A stretch of DNA of 64,000 bases from Rhodobiaceae bacterium (GCA_020637895.1 JACKJP010000004.1:124001-188000); one strand, 5' to 3'; counted from the stretch's first letter, positions 49,704 to 58,423 are shown. The notes: a model not told the origin generated them from the letters alone. Made by a program: numbers and translations.

Positions 49704-50462
49704 ATGACAAAGCAGATCGCGAAGACGGGGCGCCAGGCAAAGCTGGCCACAAAGAAGGGTATTGAACCGATCTTCGCACCGGCGCGTGCGCGCCGCACCT
49801 TTGACGATGTGGTCAAGCAGATCCAGGACGGAATTTCCGAGGGGCGCCTGACGCGTGGCGACAAGCTGCCGACGGAACGGGAATTGGCGGCGCAGTTCCA
49901 GGTCAGCCGAAGCACCGTGCGCGAAGCGCTGCGGATGCTCGAAATCGGGGGTTACATCACCTTGCGTCGCGGCTCGGCCGGCGGCGCATTCATATCGGAA
50001 ACGGACCCTAAGAAGCTCAATCATTATCTGACGGGCGCGCTGCGGGTGACAGACATCTCGGTGGCCGATCTGACCCAGTCAATGTATCTCATTTCGATGA
50101 TGCTGCTCAGCGCAGCGGCGGAGAACATCACGAAGGCCGATCTGGACGCGATGGAGGCAGACGTTCGGGAGGCGGAAAAAGTCATCGACGACCCTCTGAA
50201 ACGGTCCTCGATCATGATCCGTTTCTACCATCAGCTCGCGGTGGCGAGCGGAAACAAGATCCTGGTGGCGATTGCCGATGTACTGGTGGAAATACTCGAC
50301 CAGTGGGTGGTCCGGCTCGGATCCCTGAGCGGCGACAGGATCATCCGTTCGCGGCTCGCCGTGATCGAGAATCTGCGCGCCGGCAATATCGACCGCGCAC
50401 GCGAACAATTCGCGGCCTATCTGCAGGATCTGCACGACGTCTGGCTGAAGGGTCAGCAATAG
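49704..50462 (+). CDS. GntR-family (FadR/FCD subgroup) transcriptional regulator
   Basis: A 252-aa regulator with a winged helix (ARRTFDDVVKQIQDGISEGRLTRGDKLPTERELAAQFQVSRSTVREALRMLEIGGYITLRRGSAGGAFI, residues about 30-95) and a C-terminal FCD helical ligand domain (MIRFYHQLAVASGNKILVAIADVLVEILDQWVVRL). FCD proteins usually respond to carboxylates or acyl-CoAs. It is divergent from the hydratase that heads the P450/TRAP operon, with a matching palindrome between them, so it probably represses that operon. GGGAGG precedes the ATG. Confidence 0.93.
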   Translation: MTKQIAKTGRQAKLATKKGIEPIFAPARARRTFDDVVKQIQDGISEGRLTRGDKLPTERELAAQFQVSRSTVREALRMLEIGGYITLRRGSAGGAFISETDPKKLNHYLTGALRVTDISVADLTQSMYLISMMLLSAAAENITKADLDAMEADVREAEKVIDDPLKRSSIMIRFYHQLAVASGNKILVAIADVLVEILDQWVVRLGSLSGDRIIRSRLAVIENLRAGNIDRAREQFAAYLQDLHDVWLKGQQ

Positions 50463-50552
50463 GACGAAAGCGGCTGCCACCTGAACAGCCGAACCTCGAT
50501 CAGGGGCGCCGCGCGAGCGCCTGTCTGAAATGACGCTGGCGCCGATAGCGCA

Positions 50553-51227
50553 TCAGTCCGCACGCTCCAGCCGTTCTGTCATTGCGGTAAATCCACGTAG
50601 TCGAGCGTGGTCGAGAGGCGTCTTGCCGTCGCGGTCGGCAAGCTGTCGATCGGCACCGGCAGAAAGAAGGGCGTCGAGCACGGCCTGGTGATCTGGACCG
50701 CCATCTCCGAGAACGACGGATTCCATGACGGCCGTCCAGTGCAGATTGTTTACGTGATCCAGCGGCGCTCCGGCGGCGATCAGAGCTTTGACGATTTCGA
50801 CGTGACCAAGATGCGCGGCAGCGATAAGCGCGGTCCCGTGATACGGGCTGGTGATAAGTCCGGGGTCGTTACCCAGTTCAATCGCAAGCACCATCAGTTC
50901 CGGATCGTCAGCGACGGCAGCGATCGTGACGACATCATACGCGTCACCTTCAAGCGCATTCATGTCAGCGTCTGCGTCAGCCAATGCCCGAAGCGCATCA
51001 TCGCTGGAGGCAAATGCGGCTACATGGGCAGGAGTTCGGCTGTGGGCATCGCGAGCATTTACATCCGCGCCGTCTTTGACCAGTCGGCGAATGGCATCCA
51101 CGTCTCCTGTCTGAGCGGCGGCGAACAGACCTTGATAGGCAGCGCTTTCAGCCTTCGAAGGAGCGGTCTGAGCCAGAGCGGCACTGGCAAAAACAAGCAG
51201 ACAGGTGACCGACACAAATCGAAGCAT
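50553..51227 (-). CDS. Secreted ankyrin-repeat protein
   Basis: A 224-aa protein with a signal peptide (FVSVTCLLVFASAALAQ) and about five ankyrin repeats: GDVDAIRRLVKDGADVNARDAHSRTPAHVAAFASSDDALRALADADADMN, then YHGTALIAAAHLGHVEIVKALIAAGAPLDHVNNLHWTAVME, and QAVLDALLSAGADRQLADRDGKTPLDHARLRGF. It is probably periplasmic and mediates protein contacts; partner unknown. It has no catabolic neighbour logic and sits between the GntR gene and the left repeat. Confidence 0.9.
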   Translation of the reverse strand: MLRFVSVTCLLVFASAALAQTAPSKAESAAYQGLFAAAQTGDVDAIRRLVKDGADVNARDAHSRTPAHVAAFASSDDALRALADADADMNALEGDAYDVVTIAAVADDPELMVLAIELGNDPGLITSPYHGTALIAAAHLGHVEIVKALIAAGAPLDHVNNLHWTAVMESVVLGDGGPDHQAVLDALLSAGADRQLADRDGKTPLDHARLRGFTAMTERLERAD

Positions 51228-51440
51228 CAGGTATCTCTCCTCATTGGTTGATTACAGGTGCGAATTCGCACCTGAGTTTGCGGCATGTCGAGGCGCCTGC
51301 CATCCAGCCTTATTGGGTCGCCCACCACTGACAACACCGCCGACAAACCTTTGCTGTACAAGCTCGAGCAAGTTGCCCCGCAATGATGCGGTGAACATTA
51401 GCACACGACGACTGCGAAGCGGGTCTCTCTCACACTCGAA

Positions 51441-51583
51441 ACGCGGGCAGATTTTCCGCCACAAAGGCAGCAAAGATCAGCTCGAATCCGTATCCAAACC
51501 CGCGAGTGCGGTTCTAACCCCATGAATTATTTATAACTTTACCTGTATTGGCGCATGCGCAAAACTTAGAGTGTGGCTGGTGG
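51441..51583. repeat. Imperfect direct repeat, copy A (left end of 12-kb module)
   Basis: 143 bp matching 63801-63943 in the same orientation at about 85% by eye, with two compensating one-base gaps. Both start ACGCGGGCAGATTT and end GTGTGGCTGGTGG; they share blocks such as ATGAATTATTTAT and TTGGCGCATGCGC. In copy B the terminal TGGTGG is the 3' end of a tRNA gene (CCACCA on the minus strand). In copy A the tRNA is absent and unrelated sequence follows. Confidence 0.85.
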
Positions 51584-51890
51584 TGTAGCCAGTCCCTGTA
51601 AACGCGTCTCTGTGCGATAATTCCCTGAAAGCCGGGGAAATACAGGGATATCCGCTCAAATGCCCTGTTCGCGCCGCTTCGTGGCTGGAAAAATGCGCGG
51701 TAGGTCAAGAAATTGTCTTTCAATTCCCTACTGCATTGAACAGGGAAGTTAAGGCTTCAAATCAGCGAAATCATTTAAATGAAACGCACATTCAGATTGG
51801 TGCGGAGAGATGAGACGCCTGACCACATTGACGTGCCATGAACCGACGATATCTCTGCGATAAACATCTATGAAGTTGCGTGAAATTTCA

Positions 51891-51906
51891 TATTGTATAT
51901 ACAATA
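51891..51906. promoter_or_regulatory. 16-bp perfect palindrome TATTGTATATACAATA, GntR operator candidate
   Basis: A perfect 16-bp palindrome 52 bp upstream of the CoA-transferase ATG at 51958. Dyads of the TTGTAT...ATACAA type are typical targets of FadR-subfamily GntR proteins, and such a gene lies next at 53269. Related half-sites ATACAA(T/A) occur before other genes of this module (56616, 58943, 63333). Confidence 0.65.
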
Positions 51907-51957
51907 AAAGATCCGACGTGCGCTTCGGGAACGGCCAGCAATGTCGATACTATCGAC

Positions 51958-53220
51958 ATGTTCGGTGAGCGGGATGCAAGCATGCAATCAGACACAACCA
52001 ACGCCGCCAATCCGCCCGCTGCTCTTCAGGGCATGCGCGTTATCGAACTTGGCACGTTTCTGTCCGCGCCTTTCGCCGCAATGCTTCTCGCCGATTTCGG
52101 TGCCGACGTTATCAAGATCGAGCTTCCGGAAGGCGGAGACCCGATGCGCACGCTCGGAGAGTATCCCCCCGATGGAACCAGCGGCTACTGGTGGTCTTTT
52201 ATCGGCCGCAACAAGCGGTCGCTGGCAATGGACATACGCACCCCCGAGGGGCTGGAAATTCTGGGTCGCCTTGTTGAGACAGCTGACCTGCTGATCGAGA
52301 ATTTCCGGCCAGGCACACTTGAGAAGTGGGGCGTCACTGCCGATTGGCTGAAGGCGCGCAGGCCAGATCTGATCCTCGTGCGGATCAGCGGCTACGGTCA
52401 GGACGGACCGTGGCGAGACGTGCCGGGATTTGACCGGAATGCCCAGGCCTTTTCCGGCTTGGCGTACGTCACCGGCGAAAAGGCGACTGCCCCGCAGCAG
52501 GCTGGCTTGCCGGTATGCGATTTCAATGCCGGCTTGTGGGCCGCCTTCGGCGCTGTCGTCGCGCTATTGGGCAAGGCCAGACACAATCTGCAAAGCGGCA
52601 ACGAAATCGACATGGCGTTGTACGAAACGATGATCCCTTTCCTCAAAGATATTCCGATGAAATACCGCCATCAGGGCCGCGTGACAGAGCGCACTGGCAA
52701 TACGCCCGACTATGTGTCACCGGGCGGCGCCTACATGACCGGGTCAGGCGACTGGATCTTCATAAGTGGAACCGGAGATCGTGTATTTCGCCGCTTCATG
52801 ACGGCGGTCGGACGACCCGACATGGCCGAAATGGAGATGTTTCGCGAGAACAAGGATCGCGTCACCAACCGTAAGCAGCTGGATGACGTCATCAATGCCT
52901 GGCTTGGTGAGCGCAGTACCGACGAAGCTCTGGAGGCGTTCGCGCGAGAGGATGTGCCTGCCATGAAGATCCAGAGTATCGCGGATCTGATGACGCACCC
53001 GCAGGTGATTGCGCGCGGTAATTTCGTGGACATTCCCGATCACGATCGAGGTGACGTCTGTGTCTCCGCGCCGGTGCCGCGGCTCAAGCAGATGGCAGCG
53101 AGCATCCGCTGGGCCGGTCAGGACCTTGGCGAAGCCAGCAGCCAAATTTTGCGAAGTGAACTCGGTCTTGGCGAGGATGAAATTCGTTCGTTGGCGAAAC
53201 GCGGAATCATAAAGACCTGA
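51958..53220 (+). CDS. CaiB/BaiF family CoA-transferase
   Basis: A 420-aa class III CoA-transferase. MRVIELGTFLSAPFAAMLLADFGADVIKIELPEGGDPMR, GRNKRSLAMDIRTPEG, ADLLIENFRPGTLEKWGV, RISGYGQDGPWRDVPGFDRNAQAFSGLAYVTG and LPVCDFNAGLWAAFGAVVALL (catalytic aspartate) are present. The ATG at 51958 keeps the upstream palindrome outside the gene; ATG 51982 is an alternative. It begins the right-hand module and converges with the GntR gene. Confidence 0.92.
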   Translation: MFGERDASMQSDTTNAANPPAALQGMRVIELGTFLSAPFAAMLLADFGADVIKIELPEGGDPMRTLGEYPPDGTSGYWWSFIGRNKRSLAMDIRTPEGLEILGRLVETADLLIENFRPGTLEKWGVTADWLKARRPDLILVRISGYGQDGPWRDVPGFDRNAQAFSGLAYVTGEKATAPQQAGLPVCDFNAGLWAAFGAVVALLGKARHNLQSGNEIDMALYETMIPFLKDIPMKYRHQGRVTERTGNTPDYVSPGGAYMTGSGDWIFISGTGDRVFRRFMTAVGRPDMAEMEMFRENKDRVTNRKQLDDVINAWLGERSTDEALEAFAREDVPAMKIQSIADLMTHPQVIARGNFVDIPDHDRGDVCVSAPVPRLKQMAASIRWAGQDLGEASSQILRSELGLGEDEIRSLAKRGIIKT

Positions 53221-53268
53221 GATTGCTTCAGCACCAAGGTTGAGGTTTGTGACGAAGGCGGGCCTGCA

Positions 53269-54096
53269 CTACTTGACCAATCGTGCGCGCTTTGTACTGC
53301 GACGCGGAGTCCGCGCACGGTTTGCCGGCTCGCTCAGAATGTCGATGGTCGTTGGGCCTTCATAGGCGGCCAAAACGAGATCACGCATCCGCACAAGGTG
53401 TGCGCGCCAGAACGCCTCCACTTCGGCAACCTTCCCGTCACGCATCATCTCCAGCGATGTCTCACGTTCCCGAATGCTTCCCTGACGCAGTTCGTCGACA
53501 CTCGACCTGGTGATCGTTCGCTCGGTTACGTGTTCGTGCTGGCGACGTATGATATCGTAAATGAGCGACGCAAGCAGATGGATCGTCTTGTTGCCGCAAT
53601 ACTTCGTAATCAGCAGCGAAAAATCCGCCGCGAGATCGGCGTAGCGGATGAGATCCTTTTGCGCCGCAATGCGCATTTCATTCAAGTTGGCCTCGAGCGC
53701 CGCGAATGCGACTGGATCGCGCGTTTGCGCCAGCAGTGCGGCGGCCGGCGGTTCGATGATCGTACGGGCGAACCAGACATCGTCCAGCGTGGTCCCCTCG
53801 ATCTGCAGCAACACCCCGACCTGCCGAGACACCGCACCAAGATCGACCGCGTTCACCCGTGCGCCGCCGTGTTTCCCCCGTGTGATGGTGATGAGGGATT
53901 CCGATTCCAGCATGCGGAGCGCTTCGCGCATCGTCGGACGGGAAATCGAAAAGGCTGCCTGAAGGACATTCTCTGGCTGCAGCTTGTCGCCGGGTTTAAG
54001 GCGTCCGCTCGCAATCTGGCGGCGCAACTCTGCAGCAACGCTCACCGACGCTTTTGGGCGCCTGTAACCTGCTGTCCGTGATGGGGTATCAACCAA
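53269..54096 (-). CDS. GntR-family (FadR/FCD subgroup) transcriptional regulator
   Basis: A 275-aa GntR protein. The winged helix is seen as VAAELRRQIASGRLKPGDKLQPENVLQAAFSISRPTMREALRMLESESLITITRGKHGGARV (residues about 22-83), with the FCD domain behind it (WFARTIIEPPAAALLAQTRD, LITKYCGNKTIHLLASLIYDII, FWRAHLVRMRDLVL). The reading frame opens with a TTG at 54096, which lacks a good ribosome site, so the exact start is uncertain. It sits inside the right-hand module and is the natural candidate to bind the ATACAAT-type sites there. Confidence 0.9.
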   Translation of the reverse strand: MVDTPSRTAGYRRPKASVSVAAELRRQIASGRLKPGDKLQPENVLQAAFSISRPTMREALRMLESESLITITRGKHGGARVNAVDLGAVSRQVGVLLQIEGTTLDDVWFARTIIEPPAAALLAQTRDPVAFAALEANLNEMRIAAQKDLIRYADLAADFSLLITKYCGNKTIHLLASLIYDIIRRQHEHVTERTITRSSVDELRQGSIRERETSLEMMRDGKVAEVEAFWRAHLVRMRDLVLAAYEGPTTIDILSEPANRARTPRRSTKRARLVK

Positions 54097-54285
54097 AAGA
54101 GGGGCTCATCGTCTCGCGTTCAGATCCGGCTGGACCGCTTTGCCGCGACTCAATCCAACCGTGACGATTGAACTCTACCACAACGCGCCATTCTGCGCGG
54201 ATCACCTACTCGGCAATGGACGCGACGCCACGCCTTCACAGCCGAATGGCCCACGTCGTCCCATACTAGGTGGGCCAAATTGGTA

Positions 54286-55431
54286 TCAGAACGGCGCGTG
54301 CTGCCGGCCGAGGAGATCGCGAGCGATAATCCCGTGATGGACCTCGCGCGGACCATCCGCCGATTCCATGCCGAGGCAATCGCGCAAGCGCTGCTCGAAC
54401 GGAAACGACTTTGCCCAGCCATAGTGACCGTGGAGCCGCATGCAGGTGTAGAGCGCTTCATTGGCGACTTTGACACCCCACCATTTGGCCATCGAAGATT
54501 CTGCGTCGTGCCGCAGACCCTGATCCTTCAGCGAAAGCGCCTTGTAGCAGAGCATCCGAGCGGCCTCGAGTTTCGTTGCCTCGGTGGCGAGTTCCGTCGC
54601 CACGGCCTGCCACTTGGAAAGCGGCTTGCCCATGACTTCGCGCTGCTTGACGTATTCGATCGTCTCCTCGAGCGATTTCTGCGCCGCCCCTATGCAGGCG
54701 AGCGGCACGAAGCATCGGTTGTAGCCGATGATGGTCATCGCCCAGATGAAGCCGGTGTTCTCTTCGCCGATCATGTTTCGCGCTGGAACGCGAACATCGT
54801 CGAAAAAGAAACTGCCGGCGCGGTCCAGTCGCTGCCCCATCCGTTCAAACGGGACCGCCTTAACGCCGGGAAGGTCCGTTGGCACGCAGAAGAAGGAGAG
54901 GCCGCGGGGACCCGCCCCGCCCGTCCGCGCAGATACGAACACGACCTTTGAAACACTACAGAACGTAATGCTCGTCTTCTCGCCGGAGATTACGTAATCG
55001 TCGCCGTCGCGAACGGCCTTGGTGATGATGCCGCCGGCATCCGCGCCGCCACGTGGCTCGGTAAAGGCAAGAGACATCATCTCGCCATTGGCGATGCGCG
55101 GAATCCACTCTTCCCTGAGTTCGGGCGCCATCGCAGATGCCATCTCACCCAGATGGATCGCATTGCTGATGATGTAGCGGATATTATGGTCGGCGCGACC
55201 GATCTCCTCGCAGATGATGCCGCAGTCGACAAAGGACGTCCCCTGCCCGCCGTATTCTGGCGGCAGGCGCAGATTGAGCAGCCCCATATCGATCATCTTG
55301 CGCATGAATTCCTGATCTGGAAATTCGCCCGTTACATCCCAGCGCTGATAGTTGGGAAGAAGCTCGGCTTCTGCATATTTGCGCACCGAGGCGCGGAGCA
55401 TTTCCTGATCTTCCGTCAAACCGAATTCCAT
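54286..55431 (-). CDS. Acyl-CoA dehydrogenase
   Basis: A 381-aa acyl-CoA dehydrogenase. FGLTEDQEMLRASVRKYAEAELLPNYQRWD, RLPPEYGGQGTSFVDCGIICEEIGRADHNIRYI, SLAFTEPRGGADAGGIITKAVRDGDDYVISGEKTSITF, and the C-terminal LHGHYGWAKSFPFEQRLRDCLGMESADGPREVHHGIIARDLLG. It ends with a less common GADGPREVHH in place of the usual GTxEI(M)R. The ATG at 55431 follows GGAGAAGCGCG. It lies 24 bp downstream of the HMG-CoA-lyase-like gene. Confidence 0.92.
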   Translation of the reverse strand: MEFGLTEDQEMLRASVRKYAEAELLPNYQRWDVTGEFPDQEFMRKMIDMGLLNLRLPPEYGGQGTSFVDCGIICEEIGRADHNIRYIISNAIHLGEMASAMAPELREEWIPRIANGEMMSLAFTEPRGGADAGGIITKAVRDGDDYVISGEKTSITFCSVSKVVFVSARTGGAGPRGLSFFCVPTDLPGVKAVPFERMGQRLDRAGSFFFDDVRVPARNMIGEENTGFIWAMTIIGYNRCFVPLACIGAAQKSLEETIEYVKQREVMGKPLSKWQAVATELATEATKLEAARMLCYKALSLKDQGLRHDAESSMAKWWGVKVANEALYTCMRLHGHYGWAKSFPFEQRLRDCLGMESADGPREVHHGIIARDLLGRQHAPF

Positions 55432-55455
55432 CGCGCTTCTCCGTATGCTGATTGG

Positions 55456-56574
55456 CTAATGCTTGTGGGTGTCGTGGTAATAGGGGCCTGCGATCGGCTC
55501 CCGCCACGGGCGCAGCGTTTCATTGCGGTAGGCATCCCGCCCGAGCAAAAAATGTTTGGCCGCTTCAATGCTTTCGACGCCGGGCATATTCGGATCGTAG
55601 TATTGACCCGGGCCCGATGGACGCGGCCCTGCCTTCGACACGTGCCCGAATGACGGGCGGCCGATTATCTCCTCGAGACGCCACACGCATCGGATGAGCC
55701 TCTCGAAATCGACCCCGGTGTCGATCCCCATGCCTTCGAGCATTTGCATGACATCTTCAGTCGCGGCCATGCCGCAGGCGCGGCCATTGCCGCCATACTG
55801 ACCGCCACCGATGCCACCAAGGGTGCCGTCTATCAGGAGGGTATCGTCAGCCTCGAGCGTTCGCATCGCCGCGTAAATCACCGGCAACGCCATGCCGCGA
55901 GCGTTGTGGATATGAATGTGGAATTGCCGGACCTTCGGCCATCGACGGCGGATCTCTGCCAGATCCTCTTCCATCTCATGCGGCAGGCACCAGCTCTGTG
56001 AATCGTGAAGGCCAATTTCCATCACCTCGATCCCCGAGCTTTCGAGGAGATCGATTTCACGCTGCAGGAATGAAAACCGGTAGTCGCGTGAGAACTTTCC
56101 GGCAAAATTGGACCCCCAGGCGGAAGCAATGCCGACTCGGCCCTTGGCAATGCCACGGCGAACGGCGTCACCGACAATCGTCTCCGGCCAGATCGCCATG
56201 ATCTGTTCAATGGAGCGATTGACGTTCCGACGCTGATGGATGTCGCAGATATCAAGGAAAAGGGTGCACCATTCCTCCTCGATCGTCAGCGGCGGGGAAT
56301 AGGCCTCAGCCTGCTGTTTGGCCTTCTGATTGTGGATGAAAGGAAGATAGGTGACCCCGGCCTTGGGGTGGAACCGCTTCAGCAATTCCTCAAAATCAGC
56401 CATCTGGGGAACGAAGCGGGGGCTGACGAATGCACCAATCGTCAACCGCTTGAGGCCGGTTTCGGAAAGCTCGTCGAGAAAGGCGGCCTTTGTGTCGACA
56501 TCAATCGCAGGATCTTCAATACCGAAGCCCTCGCGCATCACTTCTTCGTTGTAAATGACCGTGGGCCAGCGCAC
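55456..56574 (-). CDS. HMG-CoA-lyase-like (DRE-TIM metallolyase) enzyme with altered active site
   Basis: A 372-aa TIM-barrel lyase of the HMGL/DRE-TIM family. The segment FVSPRFVPQMADFEELL is diagnostic of HMG-CoA lyase relatives, and HIHIHNARG (about residues 219-227) supplies the metal-binding HxH. However, the family RDG metal motif reads REG (residues 14-16), and the HMG-CoA lyase loop GGCPxA, with its catalytic cysteine, reads GGGQYGG (about 256-262). So it probably makes a related but different C-C cleavage or condensation. GTG at 56574 is chosen (GGGGAG upstream). Upstream neighbour is the divergent TPP enzyme. Confidence 0.85.
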   Translation of the reverse strand: MRWPTVIYNEEVMREGFGIEDPAIDVDTKAAFLDELSETGLKRLTIGAFVSPRFVPQMADFEELLKRFHPKAGVTYLPFIHNQKAKQQAEAYSPPLTIEEEWCTLFLDICDIHQRRNVNRSIEQIMAIWPETIVGDAVRRGIAKGRVGIASAWGSNFAGKFSRDYRFSFLQREIDLLESSGIEVMEIGLHDSQSWCLPHEMEEDLAEIRRRWPKVRQFHIHIHNARGMALPVIYAAMRTLEADDTLLIDGTLGGIGGGQYGGNGRACGMAATEDVMQMLEGMGIDTGVDFERLIRCVWRLEEIIGRPSFGHVSKAGPRPSGPGQYYDPNMPGVESIEAAKHFLLGRDAYRNETLRPWREPIAGPYYHDTHKH

Positions 56575-56591
56575 GGAAAACTCCCCGAACC

Positions 56592-56616
56592 GCACGGCTA
56601 CAGCCGTGCTTTTTAT
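56592..56616 (+). terminator. Terminator-like hairpin with T-run in the HMGL-like gene's leader (plus orientation)
   Basis: GCACGGCT-AC-AGCCGTGC followed on the plus strand by TTTTTATTT is a textbook intrinsic terminator, yet no plus-strand gene ends here. It lies 18 bp upstream of the minus-strand HMGL-like start. On the minus strand it is a leader hairpin just before the ribosome site. Confidence 0.55.
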
Positions 56617-56631
56617 TTGTATAACTATTAT
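56614..56631 (-). promoter_or_regulatory. ATAATAGTTATACAAATA element in divergent promoter
   Basis: In the 175-bp gap between the HMGL-like gene and the TPP enzyme, the minus strand reads ATAATAGTTATACAAATA, close to the elements at 58943 and 63333 and sharing the ATACAA half of the palindrome at 51891. Confidence 0.45.
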
Positions 56632-56749
56632 GGTTCAAGATACTATCCGTCAACGGTTTTTCGTATGAACAAATAGACCGAAAATCTCAAGGGAAACTCG
56701 CGCGGTCACCGCCTTTGATGGCCGCGTGTAGGGAGAGGGAACAAACTGC

Positions 56750-58417
56750 ATGTCGGACTACACCGTCGGCGATCTGGTTGCCGAGTTCGTTGCCGCGTGC
56801 GGCGTGCGCACCGCATTCGGGATCGTGTCGGTTCACAACGTACCGTTGCTTGACGCCATCGGTCGCCGCAACGCGATCCGATTTGTGCCCGCTCGCGGCG
56901 AGACGGGCGGCGGACACATGGCCGATGCGTACGCAAGGGTAAGTGGTGGGTTAGGCGTCCTTATTACCAGCACGGGCCCAGCTGCCGCCAATGCGGTCCC
57001 GGCTATTGTCGAAGCACGCTTTGCCGGCTCGCCACTTCTGCACATCACCGGTCAGACCGCTACGCGATTTCTGGGACGAGATGCCGGCACTGTTCACGAC
57101 GTGCCCGGTCAGCCCGAGATGCTGCGGGCGACCGGAAAAAGTTGCCTGCGCATACATCGCGCCGAGGAAGCATTCGGCGTCCTGATGGCCGCCGCAAGTT
57201 GTGCCCTGTCGGCACCGATGGGTCCGGTGAGCGTTGAAATTCCAATCGACGTGCAGCGGGCGCCCGTGGAACGGCCCTCGGCGCTCGATGACCTGCGTCT
57301 TCCCGTCCGCCCACCTGTACGACCCCTTGCGGCCGACCTTGATGATCTGGCAAAGCGCGTTTGTGACGTAAAGAGACCGATGCTCTGGCTGGGCAATGGT
57401 GCCAGAGGCGCCGGCCCGGCCGTCCGCCGCCTGCTCGATCTTGGCTTCGGCATGGTCAATTCCTGGCGCGGGCGGGCGATCGTGCCTGATGACCATCCGG
57501 CCAGCCTCGGAGCCATGCACGGCTCAGGCGTACCACGCATCGAGGCGTTCTACGACACCGTCGATCTGATGATCGTCGCAGGATCGCGTCTTCGTGGTCA
57601 TGAGACGCTCGACAATCAGCTGAGGCTCCCGGCGCGGCGCATCCACGTAGATATAGATCCTTGCGCTGCCGGACGAACGTACACATCGGATATGTTCGTT
57701 TGTGGCGATACGAGCCTCGTACTCGAAGGGCTCGCAGACAGGCTCGAGAAGGCCGGCTACCGGGCCGACCCCAGACTCGCCACAGACCTCGCCACAACCC
57801 GACGCGAGGCTTACGAGCAATACCGTGCGACGTTGGGACCCTACCAAAGTTTTCCGGAGCAACTGCGCACCGCGATGCCGCGGGACACGATTTTCGTGCG
57901 TGATGCAACAGTTGCCGGCAGCACATGGGGGCACCGTCTCGTCCCGCTCTACGGCGAACGCGACTCGGTCCATTCGGTCGGCGCGGCAATTGGGCTCGGC
58001 CTGCCCTTCGGCGTTGGTGCGGCGCTTGCCGCTGCTCAGGAGGGCCGCAAGGCGCTGGCGCTCGTCGGCGACGGAGGTTTCGCGCTTGCCATGAGCGAGC
58101 TTTGGACAGCGATACAGGAGAAGGCGGATCTCACGATCGTCGTCATGAACGACGGCCTATATTCGCAGATCGCTCATATCCAGGACGTTGTTGCGGGAGG
58201 ACGCCGCTTTTACGACCGGCTTGAGCAGCCGGATCTGATGGAACTTGCGGCGGTCGCCGGCCTGCCGGCAAGGCGCGTTCGTGGCGCCGACGAATTCGGC
58301 GAGGCGGTAGCAGAGGCAATATCACGAACCGGGCCATCGCTGGTGGAGGTCGATATGCACACAATTGGCCCGGTGCCACCCGCAGTGATCGTCACCGGCG
58401 TCGAAAAGAAGGCATGA
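56750..58417 (+). CDS. Thiamine-pyrophosphate-dependent enzyme (acetolactate synthase/2-hydroxyacyl-CoA lyase superfamily)
   Basis: A 555-aa TPP enzyme of the POX/ALS fold. The PYR domain carries the cofactor-activating glutamate in GETGGGHMADAYARV (E51); the central domain reads RPMLWLGNGARGAGPAVRRLL; the PP domain has the GDG...N(D) TPP/Mg motif GDGGF ... VVMNDG (about residues 440-469). Candidates are 2-hydroxyacyl-CoA lyase, benzoylformate-type decarboxylase or a carboligase; true acetolactate synthase is unlikely since no regulatory subunit gene is nearby. It diverges from the HMGL-like gene and converges with the thioesterase gene. GAGAGGGAA precedes the ATG. Confidence 0.88.
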   Translation: MSDYTVGDLVAEFVAACGVRTAFGIVSVHNVPLLDAIGRRNAIRFVPARGETGGGHMADAYARVSGGLGVLITSTGPAAANAVPAIVEARFAGSPLLHITGQTATRFLGRDAGTVHDVPGQPEMLRATGKSCLRIHRAEEAFGVLMAAASCALSAPMGPVSVEIPIDVQRAPVERPSALDDLRLPVRPPVRPLAADLDDLAKRVCDVKRPMLWLGNGARGAGPAVRRLLDLGFGMVNSWRGRAIVPDDHPASLGAMHGSGVPRIEAFYDTVDLMIVAGSRLRGHETLDNQLRLPARRIHVDIDPCAAGRTYTSDMFVCGDTSLVLEGLADRLEKAGYRADPRLATDLATTRREAYEQYRATLGPYQSFPEQLRTAMPRDTIFVRDATVAGSTWGHRLVPLYGERDSVHSVGAAIGLGLPFGVGAALAAAQEGRKALALVGDGGFALAMSELWTAIQEKADLTIVVMNDGLYSQIAHIQDVVAGGRRFYDRLEQPDLMELAAVAGLPARRVRGADEFGEAVAEAISRTGPSLVEVDMHTIGPVPPAVIVTGVEKKA

Positions 58418-58423
58418 TTGATG

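Larger units (their letters stand above)
51228..51957. other. 730-bp non-coding region: left repeat copy and CoA-transferase promoter
   Basis: No supported gene. It contains the left 143-bp direct repeat (51441-51583), AT-richer DNA from 51600 to 51900 with no recognisable feature, the 16-bp palindrome at 51891-51906, and the leader of the CoA-transferase gene. Base composition is lower in GC than the surrounding genes, as at an old junction. Confidence 0.6.

Noticed and set aside
56750..58417. Acetolactate synthase large subunit (ilvB) as the name of the TPP enzyme
   Set aside because: There is no ilvN/ilvC neighbour and the context is acyl-CoA catabolism; the superfamily includes decarboxylases and 2-hydroxyacyl-CoA lyases, so only the superfamily is named.
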